The notes beneath the pieces were generated by a model. The model worked only from the letters and a program-made list of their open reading frames with translations, was not told where the DNA came from and searched no databases. Positions 56,345 through 64,000 of a stretch of 64,000 nucleotides of DNA are shown piece after piece. A program made the position numbers and the translations under genes. Source of the DNA: Nitrospinae bacterium CG11_big_fil_rev_8_21_14_0_20_45_15 (GTDB taxonomy: Bacteria; Nitrospinota; Nitrospinia; Nitrospinales; VA-1); contig PCWG01000042.1 of NCBI GenBank assembly GCA_002787235.1, forward strand, positions 536,957 through 600,956. The letters run 5' to 3'. Every line of letters starts with the position of its first letter. Positions within the stretch are counted from its first letter, which is position 1.

Positions 56345-57556
56345 ATGCAATTAAAATTCTATTTTATGCTGTCTTTATTCCTGTTTTTTATCCCTGCGAG
56401 TGCATGGTCTGCAAGCCAATTGGAAGTGCTTGAAGAACGAATTCGCGCATTGGAAAATGAAAAAAAGGACAGCTCATCAGAAAAAAAAGAAGAAAACACA
56501 GATACGGCAAGCGGTAACGACCGATCGCAAAATTTTTGGAAATATGACAACTCAACACAAAGCACAAGTACCGCAACCGGGATTTCCCGGCGTTTCAATC
56601 CTGCCATCAGCGTCAATGGATTGTTTCTGGGAACATACAATAGTGCAGGCAATTACGATGCGACTAAAAGCGACCGCACCGGTCTGAAAGTGCAGGAAGC
56701 CGAAGTGCAATTAACATCTTCTATAGATAACTGGCTCACAGGCAATGTCGTTTTGTCCATAGAAGGAACGACTGGTATCGAAATAGAGGAAATCATTACA
56801 GAAGCATTGCTCACCCGGAATTTGAACTTGCGTGCCGGAAAATTTTTCGTACCTTTTGGCAAACACAATCAACTACATACTCACGCTTACGCCTTCATTG
56901 ATCGTCCGGTCATCAATCAGGAAATTTTTGGTGAAGAAGGCTTGAATGAACAGGGAATTGGCTTTAGCTATTTGATCCCGGTCGACTGGTTTTCTCAGCT
57001 CACTTTTCAGGTATTGGAAGGCAACAATCCTCTTCAATTCAATGGACCCGCTGGGTCAGATTTTGCTTATTTAATCAGGGAAAATAACTTTTGGGATATG
57101 AATGATGAGACCACTCTGGAGCTTGGTGGAACTTACGTCTATGGTAAAAATTCTCTTGCTGGTCCGAGTGATTTTGACAACGAAACGCATCTGGCAGGTA
57201 TGGACCTGACCCTGAAGTGGCAACCTGCAGGCCGGGAAAATTATAAAACTTTCATCTGGCAGACCGAAATTATGGGTTCTTTCCGCGAACAAACCCAAGA
57301 GGGATGGTACACCCAGGTCCAGCATCAATTTGCCAAGGAATGGTGGATTCAAGGGCGCTATAGTGGCTACAAGATAGCAAACGGACCCAACCGGCAGGAC
57401 AAAAATCAATGGAGTGCCTTGCTGGCTTGGGAATCGAGTGAATTTTCTGCGATACGCCTGCAATACAATCATCTCAATCAAGCCGCGACAGATGAAGATC
57501 AAGTACTCTTGCAACTGAATTTTACTCTCGGGTCACACCCTGCCCATAACTATTAA
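56345..57556 (+). CDS. Porin-like outer membrane protein of the zinc cluster
   Basis: A 403-residue protein: signal peptide (1-22, ending ASA), a coiled-coil segment (about 23-50, LEERIRALE), then a beta-barrel with alternating aromatic residues and a C-terminal strand that ends in LQLNFTLGSHPAHNY rather than a terminal F. Its position between small His/Cys proteins and ZnuA is that of zinc-regulated outer membrane proteins. Start ATG 56345, because GGAG lies five bases before it; the frame start at 56330 has none. It probably admits zinc across the outer membrane. Confidence 0.8.
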   Translation: MQLKFYFMLSLFLFFIPASAWSASQLEVLEERIRALENEKKDSSSEKKEENTDTASGNDRSQNFWKYDNSTQSTSTATGISRRFNPAISVNGLFLGTYNSAGNYDATKSDRTGLKVQEAEVQLTSSIDNWLTGNVVLSIEGTTGIEIEEIITEALLTRNLNLRAGKFFVPFGKHNQLHTHAYAFIDRPVINQEIFGEEGLNEQGIGFSYLIPVDWFSQLTFQVLEGNNPLQFNGPAGSDFAYLIRENNFWDMNDETTLELGGTYVYGKNSLAGPSDFDNETHLAGMDLTLKWQPAGRENYKTFIWQTEIMGSFREQTQEGWYTQVQHQFAKEWWIQGRYSGYKIANGPNRQDKNQWSALLAWESSEFSAIRLQYNHLNQAATDEDQVLLQLNFTLGSHPAHNY

Positions 57557-57563
57557 ACAGACA

Positions 57564-58496
57564 ATGCAATCAATGAAAAAAAATGTATTTGTTTCTATCT
57601 TATCCGTTTGGATTTTTCTATTTACAACAGTCCCGTCATGGGCAACTTTAAACGTGGTAACAACCACTCCCGATCTGGCATCCATCGCCAAAGAAATTGG
57701 CGGAACTTTTATTCAAACAGATTCACTGGTGAAGGGGTATCAGGACGCTCATTTCATGCAACCAAAACCAAGCTATCTGGTGAAAATGAATCGCGCCGAC
57801 CTGCTCATATATCAGGGGCTGGAATTGGAAATCGGCTGGCTTCCTGTGTTATTGAATGGGGCAAGAAATCCCGATATCCGACCGGGACAGCCGGGTCATC
57901 TCAATGCTTCGGACAGGATTGCCGCGTTAGAGATACCAAAGGGCGAGGTCGATCGCTCGATGGGCGATGTTCATCCCTACGGCAATCCCCACTACAACCT
58001 CGATCCAGAAAATGGGTTCATCCTCGCACGGGTCATAGGTGACAAACTTTCTGAATTGGACCCGGAAAATGCGTCACAATACAAACTTAATCTGGATAGT
58101 TTTAACAAAAAACTTCAGGAAAAACTGGCTCAGTGGAAAAATCAAATGTCCCCGTTTCAAGGTAAAGAGATCGTTACCTACCATAAGCACTGGAGTTATT
58201 TTTCCAAGCGGTTTGGTTTGTCGGTAATAGACACGATTGAATTGAAACCGGGGGTATCCCCTTCCGTCAAACACCTTTCAGCCCTTACGGAAACTATGAT
58301 TCGTCAAAAAATCAAACTCATCCTGCAAGCGAATTACATAGATTCCAAATTTTCCAACATCGTTGCTGAAAAAACAGGAGCCACGGTCCTTCCCCTGCCC
58401 GTTTTCGTGGGTGGAACTCCTGATGCTAAAGATTATTTTTCATTGTTTGATACAATCATCGAAAAAATCAGCCATGTTCTGCAATCAAATTCCTAA
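57564..58496 (+). CDS. Metal ABC transporter substrate-binding protein (ZnuA-like)
   Basis: A 310-residue cluster 9 solute-binding protein: signal peptide (about 1-27, ending WA), then DAHFMQPKPSYL, DVHPYGNPHYNLDP and YHKHWSYF with histidines suited to zinc. Starts seven bases after the porin stop. It captures Zn2+ (or Mn2+) in the periplasm for the permease that follows. Confidence 0.9.
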   Translation: MQSMKKNVFVSILSVWIFLFTTVPSWATLNVVTTTPDLASIAKEIGGTFIQTDSLVKGYQDAHFMQPKPSYLVKMNRADLLIYQGLELEIGWLPVLLNGARNPDIRPGQPGHLNASDRIAALEIPKGEVDRSMGDVHPYGNPHYNLDPENGFILARVIGDKLSELDPENASQYKLNLDSFNKKLQEKLAQWKNQMSPFQGKEIVTYHKHWSYFSKRFGLSVIDTIELKPGVSPSVKHLSALTETMIRQKIKLILQANYIDSKFSNIVAEKTGATVLPLPVFVGGTPDAKDYFSLFDTIIEKISHVLQSNS

Positions 58497-58505
58497 GGTG
58501 AAACT

Positions 58506-59327
58506 ATGTCGGATTTTATAACCTTCATGGCCGCTCCAGCAGTAGCCTGCCTGATATTCTCTGGCGTATTCACTTATTTTGGTTGCCATGTTTTGAAAAG
58601 AGAAATCATTTTTGTAGATATCGCTCTGGCCCAGCTTGCGGCTCTCGGTGTCACACTTGCCGAAACCATCGGGCATCCCCACGGCGATGCCGAAACCTGG
58701 ATTTTTTCCTTGCTTGCCGTACTCGCAGGATCTGTGTTTTTTTCCTACACACGGAGGTGGACGCATCGAATCCCGCAGGAAGCCATCATCGGAATCGTTT
58801 ACGTAGTGGGGGCTTCTGTCGCATTACTGGTCGCAAGCCAATCGGCTCATGGAGCAGAACATCTGCGCAGTATTATGAATGGCTCCATTCTGTGGGTGAC
58901 CTGGCCCTGGGTCGGCACTCTGGTCTTGGTTGTGATGGGAGTTGCTATTCCGCACTGGATTTACCGCAAGCAATTCTGGAAACTTTCAAATCAATATAGA
59001 AAATCAGACAAAGAACAGACCGTAAATTTTTTATGGGATTTTTTGTTTTATCTGACACTCGGTATCATCATCGTCAATTCGATAGAAACTGCAGGAATAT
59101 TCCTGATATTTGCATTTTTAATTGTTCCAGCTGTTGTGGGAACCCTGTTTTCCAATCAACTCTTATTGCAATGGATGATTGGCGGGTCGGTAAGCGCGAT
59201 GATCAGCCTATTGGGACTGGTATTATCTTTCAAGTTGGACCTCCCCACAGGGGCCACTCTGGTCTGTTGCTTTGGAGTGGTATTTGTCCTTGCACTGCTT
59301 TTCAGTAAAAAACAGCTACCGGGATAG
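58506..59327 (+). CDS. Metal ABC transporter permease (ZnuB-like)
   Basis: A 273-residue membrane protein with about eight hydrophobic helices of the ABC-3 (ZnuB/TroC) family; motifs DIALAQLAALGV and FLIFAFLIVPAVVGTLF are typical. AAGG precedes the ATG. No ATP-binding subunit (ZnuC) follows or precedes it in the window, so the ATPase must be encoded elsewhere. Confidence 0.9.
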   Translation: MSDFITFMAAPAVACLIFSGVFTYFGCHVLKREIIFVDIALAQLAALGVTLAETIGHPHGDAETWIFSLLAVLAGSVFFSYTRRWTHRIPQEAIIGIVYVVGASVALLVASQSAHGAEHLRSIMNGSILWVTWPWVGTLVLVVMGVAIPHWIYRKQFWKLSNQYRKSDKEQTVNFLWDFLFYLTLGIIIVNSIETAGIFLIFAFLIVPAVVGTLFSNQLLLQWMIGGSVSAMISLLGLVLSFKLDLPTGATLVCCFGVVFVLALLFSKKQLPG

Positions 59328-59365
59328 GTGGGGAGATGCCGAGAGATAATCAAAAGAAAGGAATT

Positions 59366-59893
59366 TTAATGCCCAGGGGGTTTACTGCTCAAATGAACCA
59401 CATAATCTTCACTATTCTCACTTTCAGGTTCATCATCTTTTACCGATGAAGGAATCCTATCTGGAGGAGTAAAGGTGGGAGAGCTTTGAGGCACGCTCTT
59501 TTCAGTGGTACCTTCATTGAAATTGTTGCCCGATCGAATGACAAAATTGTCCCCTTCTTTCCAAGGGTTTTGTTGACCCGGTTTTCTAGCCACCGCAATC
59601 ACAAGAATATCGTGTGTATCGGGACTCCAACCAACGTATGGCTTTCGATTCTGGAAACAACGACGCTCTGGATTTTCATGCAAATAAGTTTCGTCTTCAA
59701 TTTTCTTTCGACGCTCCGCCATTCTGCGGTTTCCCACCCTGAGAACTTTACCCTGTTCAGAATGATTCGTTTTCGGATATGGAGAGAAACTTTTCCCTCG
59801 ATCAATGGGCATTGTCCAAAAAGGTGATAAAATACGACTCACCTGCTTTTCAGGTTCCGTTGCCTTATTGTGATCGACTCCGGCAAGTAGCAT
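59366..59893 (-). CDS. Hypothetical basic protein
   Basis: A 175-residue soluble protein, Arg/Lys and Pro rich, with a GNRRMAERRKKIEDE core and an acidic C-terminal tail; largely disordered by eye. A perfect AAGGAGG lies five bases before the ATG, which supports it as a real gene against the overlapping frame on the plus strand (59486). No family recognised. Confidence 0.55.
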   Translation of the reverse strand: MLLAGVDHNKATEPEKQVSRILSPFWTMPIDRGKSFSPYPKTNHSEQGKVLRVGNRRMAERRKKIEDETYLHENPERRCFQNRKPYVGWSPDTHDILVIAVARKPGQQNPWKEGDNFVIRSGNNFNEGTTEKSVPQSSPTFTPPDRIPSSVKDDEPESENSEDYVVHLSSKPPGH

Positions 59894-60085
59894 TTTTTCC
59901 TCCTTTAAAATGGTCAGAATATATCTATAGTTTATTCCTTATCGTCAAAAAAAGCCTTCAAAATAATGTTTTTAAAATATTTTTTAGTAATATAGATCTG
60001 TTAATGACCAATTTACAGAAGTTAAAATATGTACCAACTGGTATTTTTATGACTTTGCTAAGACCCTATACGAAAGAGGTTCGTA

Positions 60086-60517
60086 ATGCAAAACGAGCTT
60101 GAAGACAGACGATCCACTGAAAATGATGAAGTCAGATTTTATATGACGCGAGACATAATTAGCGTTGTCAGAAATGCCTCTGTGACCGAAGCCTCCCAAA
60201 CGATGTTCGACTACAACACAGGTTCCTTGTTGATCGAACAAGATGGGGAATATGTAGGAATTGTAACCGAAGGAGACATATCAAAAAGAGTCATTGCTCA
60301 AATCAAGCATCCGATAGATGTTCAAGTTGAAGCTATTATGTCCAAACCAATTATTTCCATAGAAGCAAATCAATTGATGATCACAGCATTTTTAATCATG
60401 GAGAAACATGGGCTACGTCACATCGCAGTCAAAGAAAATAATAAAATCATAGGCATGCTTTCTATCAGAGACTTCTCAAAATATTATATTAGGAAGTTTA
60501 GCAAGCGGAAAAAATAA
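60086..60517 (+). CDS. CBS-domain pair protein
   Basis: A 143-residue protein that is a single Bateman module: two CBS motifs (MTRDIISV...EGDIS and MSKPIIS...RDFS). These bind adenine nucleotides and usually regulate partner proteins; no partner is visible. GAGG six bases before the ATG is a good ribosome site. Confidence 0.85.
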   Translation: MQNELEDRRSTENDEVRFYMTRDIISVVRNASVTEASQTMFDYNTGSLLIEQDGEYVGIVTEGDISKRVIAQIKHPIDVQVEAIMSKPIISIEANQLMITAFLIMEKHGLRHIAVKENNKIIGMLSIRDFSKYYIRKFSKRKK

Positions 60518-60851
60518 GGAACAACAACTCTGGTATTGTCTACCACAAAATATCAAATCTCTAAGAACAGAACTCGCCCCAAAAGTGGACTTTCCTCCAT
60601 TTTCCAAATGATCTAAAAGATCAAGGTCACAACAATTGCAAAAACCAACTATCGGATTTGACGCCCTTCAATTTCCATAACCTATTATGTAAAGTCTGCT
60701 ACAATGTATCTAGTGGGGGAAGCCGACATATAACCGGGTGGGAAACCGATATATAAGTAAGAAGGATTCCTACCACATATTGAGCCCCCCCTAGGTATTT
60801 TCTGCGCCGAAGGGTTTAGCTTCCTTATTCATTTAAAAGGAGTACGGCGTT
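60518..60851. other. Intergenic region with short imperfect repeats
   Basis: About 330 bases without a supportable gene. Around 60717-60760 the sequence shows two imperfect copies of a short motif (AGCCGACATATAA and AACCGATATATAA) flanked by GGGGGA and by a C7 run at about 60785. It could be a leader or operator of the BON gene; no known element recognised. Confidence 0.4.
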
Positions 60852-61163
60852 ATGAAACAAATGAAGCATTTTTCCGCATTTTTCTCAACCATCCTGTTGT
60901 TTTTTTTCATGGGTTGCGCATCTACACCACAGCAGGAGGGGACCGGGGAATATTTCGATGACTCTATCATCACCACAAAAGTCAAAGCCGCAATTTTCGA
61001 TGAACCCTCCCTGAAGTCAAGCGAGATAAACATCGAAACCTTCAAGGGTGTCGTTCAACTGAGCGGTTTCGTCAATTCACGAGACAGCATCAACAAGGCG
61101 GTTGAGGTTGCAGGCAAGGTTGGAGGGGTGAAGTCGGTCAACAATGACATGCGGGTAAAGTGA
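60852..61163 (+). CDS. BON-domain lipoprotein
   Basis: A 103-residue protein: signal peptide ending in the lipobox FMGC with the lipidated cysteine at 21, then one BON domain (about 36-100, containing ITTKVKAAI and VVQLSGFV). It is OsmY-like and likely tethered to a membrane to bind phospholipid. AAGGAG lies nine bases before the ATG. It precedes a YihY-type gene. Confidence 0.9.
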   Translation: MKQMKHFSAFFSTILLFFFMGCASTPQQEGTGEYFDDSIITTKVKAAIFDEPSLKSSEINIETFKGVVQLSGFVNSRDSINKAVEVAGKVGGVKSVNNDMRVK

Positions 61164-61224
61164 TAGTGGATCGGCCCCAGACCATCCGGTCAATACCTTT
61201 AACGAACCAGGAGGGTTTTTTACA

Positions 61225-61341
61225 ATGAAGCACTGGACAGCAACGAGGCATTGGACAGGGGTATCCGGCTGTTCGCGGTCACTGTATTTTGTCACACCTT
61301 GGTGCTGTCCGGTGGCGGAAATCCCAAAGCTTCTTTCTTAA
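61225..61341 (+). CDS. Possible 38-residue ORF with strong ribosome site
   Basis: ATG at 61225 follows AGGAGG with a 10-base spacer and runs to TAA at 61341. The peptide has three Cys and four Trp and no recognised fold. It may be a real short protein or a remnant of a lost gene; it overlaps the upstream part of the open frame of the YihY-like gene. Confidence 0.25.
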   Translation: MKHWTATRHWTGVSGCSRSLYFVTPWCCPVAEIPKLLS

Positions 61342-61358
61342 TTCATTTAACTACTCCT

Positions 61359-62204
61359 ATGCCCGGCAAGCTTGAAAAAATTATATTCGGGATCGGGTCG
61401 AGTCTTTTTCTTGCCGCTAAAAAATTCTCCCAGATTGATGGGGCTCAGCGAGCTGGTGCCTTCGCTTTCTATGCATTTTTCGCCTTGTTTCCTTTCGTCG
61501 TTCTCCTGGTAACGGTGGCCTCGGTCTTTATTGACCAAAGCATGGCCGAAACCAATGTGATTGCCTACGTGGAAAGCTACATTCCTATAAGCGGCGAAAT
61601 GCAGCATTTAATATTTGATACTGTCGAGGGAGTTATTCAGGCACGTAATGAAGCAGGCGTTGTTGCTACTCTGATGTTGGTATGGGCGACAATTCAATTT
61701 TTCACAACTGTTATCTCCACCACCAACCGGGCTTGGGCTACGAAAGTTCAGAACTGGTGGCAACTACCGCTTAAAAGCCTGTTACTGCTTGGGATCATGA
61801 TTTGCACTGTCTTCGTTGGCATTGCCATGCCAATGCTGGCGCGAATTGCCAAAAATTGGTTTTCCTCATTACAAGAATTCCGTTTTTCCTATGATTTATG
61901 GAATTTTTTCATCCCCTTGGTTGTTGTATTCCTCAGTCTGAGTCTGTTTTACAAATTGGCTCCCAGACGACTCACAGGGTTTTCCGAAGTGTGGGTCCCA
62001 GCCCTTAGTGCTACAGTTCTCCTGAGGGTGGGAGAAATTCTATTTGTGGTTTACCTGGAACACTTTGCCACGCTGAATGCCATCTATGGAGCGTTCGGCG
62101 GGATCATGGCATTGTTGCTTTGGATTTATCTATCTGGATGTATTATCATTTTTGGTGTTTGTCTTTGCGCCGCTCAGGCTGAAACTCTTAGGGATCAGCA
62201 GTAA
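61359..62204 (+). CDS. YihY/UPF0761 family membrane protein (BrkB-like)
   Basis: A 281-residue protein with about six hydrophobic helices; the family FYAFFALFPFVVLL helix and AFGGIMALLLWIYLSGCIIIFG end are visible. YihY proteins were once called ribonuclease BN; their role is in the envelope and not established. ATG 61359 (MPGKLEK) is preferred over the open-frame TTG at 61251, although no strong ribosome site is seen. Confidence 0.85.
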   Translation: MPGKLEKIIFGIGSSLFLAAKKFSQIDGAQRAGAFAFYAFFALFPFVVLLVTVASVFIDQSMAETNVIAYVESYIPISGEMQHLIFDTVEGVIQARNEAGVVATLMLVWATIQFFTTVISTTNRAWATKVQNWWQLPLKSLLLLGIMICTVFVGIAMPMLARIAKNWFSSLQEFRFSYDLWNFFIPLVVVFLSLSLFYKLAPRRLTGFSEVWVPALSATVLLRVGEILFVVYLEHFATLNAIYGAFGGIMALLLWIYLSGCIIIFGVCLCAAQAETLRDQQ

Positions 62205-62353
62205 ACCGGGGAAGTCCAAGACAAAATCGGGTCTTTCAAGTCTTGGTGCAGAGTTCTGTACAGAGTTAACTGCAAACACATCACCCATAAAAGCTGAAAA
62301 TAAATACAATACAACTTGACTTGAAAAGGCATTTTTTCCATTAATGGGAATAC

Positions 62354-62512
62354 TTATTTATTGCCATCCCTATCTCTGATATAAGTTCTTTGGTCGATTT
62401 TCCTGCGCTCATCATCCTTGCGCTGTTCGTTTTCGACAGGCAAATTATCTTGCCTTCTTTCACCCAACCTGCGACTCCAAGGGTTTCGTCGATCCCCTTC
62501 TCTCTTCTTCAT
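62354..62512 (-). CDS. 52-residue charged small protein
   Basis: ATG at 62512 with GGAGG nine bases before it, ending TAA at 62354. The peptide is dominated by Arg, Asp, Glu and Lys, with repeated RR pairs (RRNPWSRRLGERRQ). No hydrophobic helix, so it is soluble and probably disordered or binds nucleic acid. Too short for common gene finders; coding is supported by the ribosome site only. Confidence 0.4.
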   Translation of the reverse strand: MKKREGDRRNPWSRRLGERRQDNLPVENEQRKDDERRKIDQRTYIRDRDGNK

Positions 62513-62879
62513 TGGCAAAATCCTCCAGTTGATTTTATACCCTCACCGTAAATTATAACACTCCTGTCCAGAACGTTGCCATAGACGATTCGGTCAGAAT
62601 TTTTTGTTACTCAAGAGTAAAAAATAGAAAAATGAAAATCCATTTCTCGCTTAATTTTTTTGGATGAACTGATTTGTTTCAATGGCAGGCATCGTTTTCT
62701 GAAAAAGAAAACCAGAAATTCAAAATACAACATCAGGATGTTTGCATTTCAAAGGAAATTGGCGGACTATTTTCTATTCAATTCAGTGCCAAACTTTTAT
62801 GGCACTCAGATAGAGAAACTTCGAACCGAACCAGATTTATCTTCTGGCTTCGGCCAATCCTCCCTCCGACGGGAGTGGG
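62513..62879. other. Intergenic region
   Basis: About 370 bases between the small protein and tRNA-Arg. It contains a short palindrome TTACT-CAAG-AGTAA (62607-62620) flanked by T and A runs and, near 62820-62860, an imperfect hairpin in CCGAAGCCAGA/TCTGGTTCGG. Neither is followed by a T tract in a useful direction. Open frames here cross into the tRNA and are not supported. Confidence 0.5.
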
Positions 62880-62956
62880 TGGCGCGCCCGAGAGGATTCG
62901 AACCTCCGACCTACGGTACCGGAAACCGCCACTCTATCCAGCTGAGCTACGGGCGC
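62880..62956 (-). tRNA. tRNA-Arg, anticodon CCG
   Basis: A complete cloverleaf on the minus strand: acceptor GCGCCCG (5' end at 62956) with CGGGCGC, D arm GCTCAGCTGGATAGAG, anticodon loop TTCCGGT with CCG, T loop TTCGAAT, discriminator G and an encoded CCA (62880-62882). It decodes CGG. Confidence 0.97.
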
Positions 62957-63170
62957 ATAATGAAATAATTTATAATATCTTTTGCTGGCAAACAAGGAAA
63001 ATCCTTTACATCGGTTATAGCCAAACTGGAACCATTATTTTGTTTTTTGAACCCGACATTTGATGCATAATAAACAACTTATTTAGATTATTAGACGTTT
63101 TAAAAACTTCCTGTCTGCAGTCAATCATCTCTGCTTAGCAACTCAAATAACATTTTATACATATATATCA

Positions 63171-64000
63171 ATGGAATCCTGGATTTTAGACATCATAAAA
63201 ATCATTGCGGGACTGACCGCACTCTATTATGGAGGGGAACTTTTGGTAGCGGCGAGCGTACGCATCGCTCGAAGCTTAAAATTAAGTTCCTTTGTCATTG
63301 GAGCAACGGTGATCGGATTTGGGACCTCCTCGCCCGAGCTGTCCGTATCCGTTTTAGCCGCTTTGGAGGGAGCCCCCGAACTGGCCATGGGAAACGTGAT
63401 AGGAAGCAATATCGCAAATATGGGCCTCGTATTGGGAATCACTGCTTTGGTTGTCCCTCTCACCATTCGACGAAGTTTATTCCGGATCGAATCTCCTCCC
63501 CTTATAATAGCAAGCCTGCTGGTCCTGTTTTTGGCTTGGGACAACATCTTGCAACGCTGGGAAGGGATGCTGATGGTTTTTCTCCTTGCCTGCCACCTGT
63601 TTATTTCCCTGCGTAAGGCAAACGGAGATGAGATTGAAATCGAGGAAGATGAGGAAGTTTCTCTATTTGCAGGAAGAACCCTGCCCTGGCAAGCGGCTCT
63701 CGCTTTGGTTGGATTGAGCATGCTAGTGACAGGTGCGCATTATCTCGTAGAAGGGGGCGTTAGCATTGCCCGAAGTTTCGGTATCAGCGAATGGTTCATA
63801 GGTATTTCTATCATTGCCGTTGGTACCAGCCTGCCTGAAATTTCATCCTCACTCATTGCCGCTAAAAGAGGACATGGAGAAATGGCCATCGGCAATATTT
63901 TCGGAAGCAATATTTTTAATATCCTGATGGTGTTAGGAGCCACAGCAACCATCGCTCCACTGAATATTAAGGAAAATATCCACGCGGATATCCTGTACGC
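63171..64000 (+). CDS. Calcium/sodium antiporter, YrbG-type (partial)
   Basis: Starts with ATG at 63171 and stays open to the window edge, about 277 codons seen. Two alpha-repeats of the CaCA family are clear: GATVIGFGTSSPELSVS with GNVIGSNIANMGLVLG, and ISIIAVGTSLPEISSS with GNIFGSNIFNILMVLG. An acidic cytoplasmic loop (EIEIEEDEEV) lies between. It exchanges Na+ or K+ for Ca2+ at the inner membrane. The 3' end is missing. Confidence 0.93.
   Translation, partial: MESWILDIIKIIAGLTALYYGGELLVAASVRIARSLKLSSFVIGATVIGFGTSSPELSVSVLAALEGAPELAMGNVIGSNIANMGLVLGITALVVPLTIRRSLFRIESPPLIIASLLVLFLAWDNILQRWEGMLMVFLLACHLFISLRKANGDEIEIEEDEEVSLFAGRTLPWQAALALVGLSMLVTGAHYLVEGGVSIARSFGISEWFIGISIIAVGTSLPEISSSLIAAKRGHGEMAIGNIFGSNIFNILMVLGATATIAPLNIKENIHADILY

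Noticed and set aside
59486-59827. Plus-strand frame opposite the basic hypothetical protein
   Set aside because: The minus-strand gene has a perfect AAGGAGG ribosome site; this frame has none.
62660-63063. Plus-strand frames running through tRNA-Arg
   Set aside because: They translate the tRNA (producing the well-known RPRGFEPPTYGTG-type sequence) and are not genes.

Overview
The window is chromosomal DNA of a free-living Gram-negative (two-membrane) bacterium, moderately AT-rich by eye and densely coded on both strands. It shows no phage, transposon, CRISPR or rRNA genes. Lipoprotein and outer-membrane porin genes, a ZnuA/ZnuB zinc importer, Bpt-type aminoacyl transferase, HslVU and HrcA all fit a diderm outside the Gammaproteobacteria. 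A lipoprotein with an ethylbenzene-dehydrogenase/NxrC-type heme b domain and an unusual b6-like cytochrome b would fit a Nitrospinota-like (nitrite-oxidizer-related) lineage. That placement is an inference and was not tested by phylogeny.

Layout. 1-9.7 kb: copper-chaperone-like HMA protein, HtrA protease with UbiE, DJ-1/PfpI protein, two small Cys-rich proteins, PhzF-like isomerase, AsnB, split transketolase, and a MerR-type/receiver fusion regulator. 9.9-14.2 kb: heterodimeric ABC exporter and ZIP transporter. 14.4-21.1 kb: ManC-type sugar nucleotide enzyme, exported HEAT-repeat protein, glycosyltransferase, and a translationally coupled pair made of an HpcH-like aldolase and a 752-residue ATP-grasp/FMN hydroxy-acid oxidase fusion. 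21.4-25.2 kb: small membrane proteins, a CorC/HlyC-type protein and a coiled-coil membrane protein. 25.2-35.2 kb: one-direction housekeeping run xerC-hslV-hslU-argB-hrcA-grpE-mutM-radical SAM-ilvD. 35.5-46.1 kb: an orphan protein, NxrC-like lipoprotein with M16 peptidase, dnaE, ald, an LRR protein with a 37-residue membrane peptide, and bpt. 46.4-50.0 kb: glycosyltransferase followed by a redox cluster (PCYCGC protein, TlpA thioredoxin, Met/His-rich membrane protein, cytochrome b, glutaredoxin-like protein). 50-55.4 kb: cNMP-binding protein, pterin dehydratase, lysA, deoxyribosyltransferase-like protein, PAS histidine kinase, cupin. 55.5-59.3 kb: zinc cluster (two paralogous exported His/Cys proteins, porin, ZnuA, ZnuB, no ATPase). 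59.4-64 kb: hypothetical, CBS, BON and YihY proteins, a 52-residue charged protein, tRNA-Arg(CCG), and the start of a Na+/Ca2+ antiporter cut by the window edge.

The two best candidates for something undescribed are the ATP-grasp/FMN-oxidase fusion coupled to an aldolase (18.0-21.1 kb), which looks like a compact biosynthetic module for an unknown amide or hydroxy-acid product, and the cytochrome b cluster (47.2-50.0 kb), which has no Rieske protein or cytochrome c beside it and an altered quinol-site motif. Several genes use GTG or TTG starts supported by Shine-Dalgarno sequences. Two well-supported small genes (37 and 52 codons) would be missed by length-filtered gene calling.
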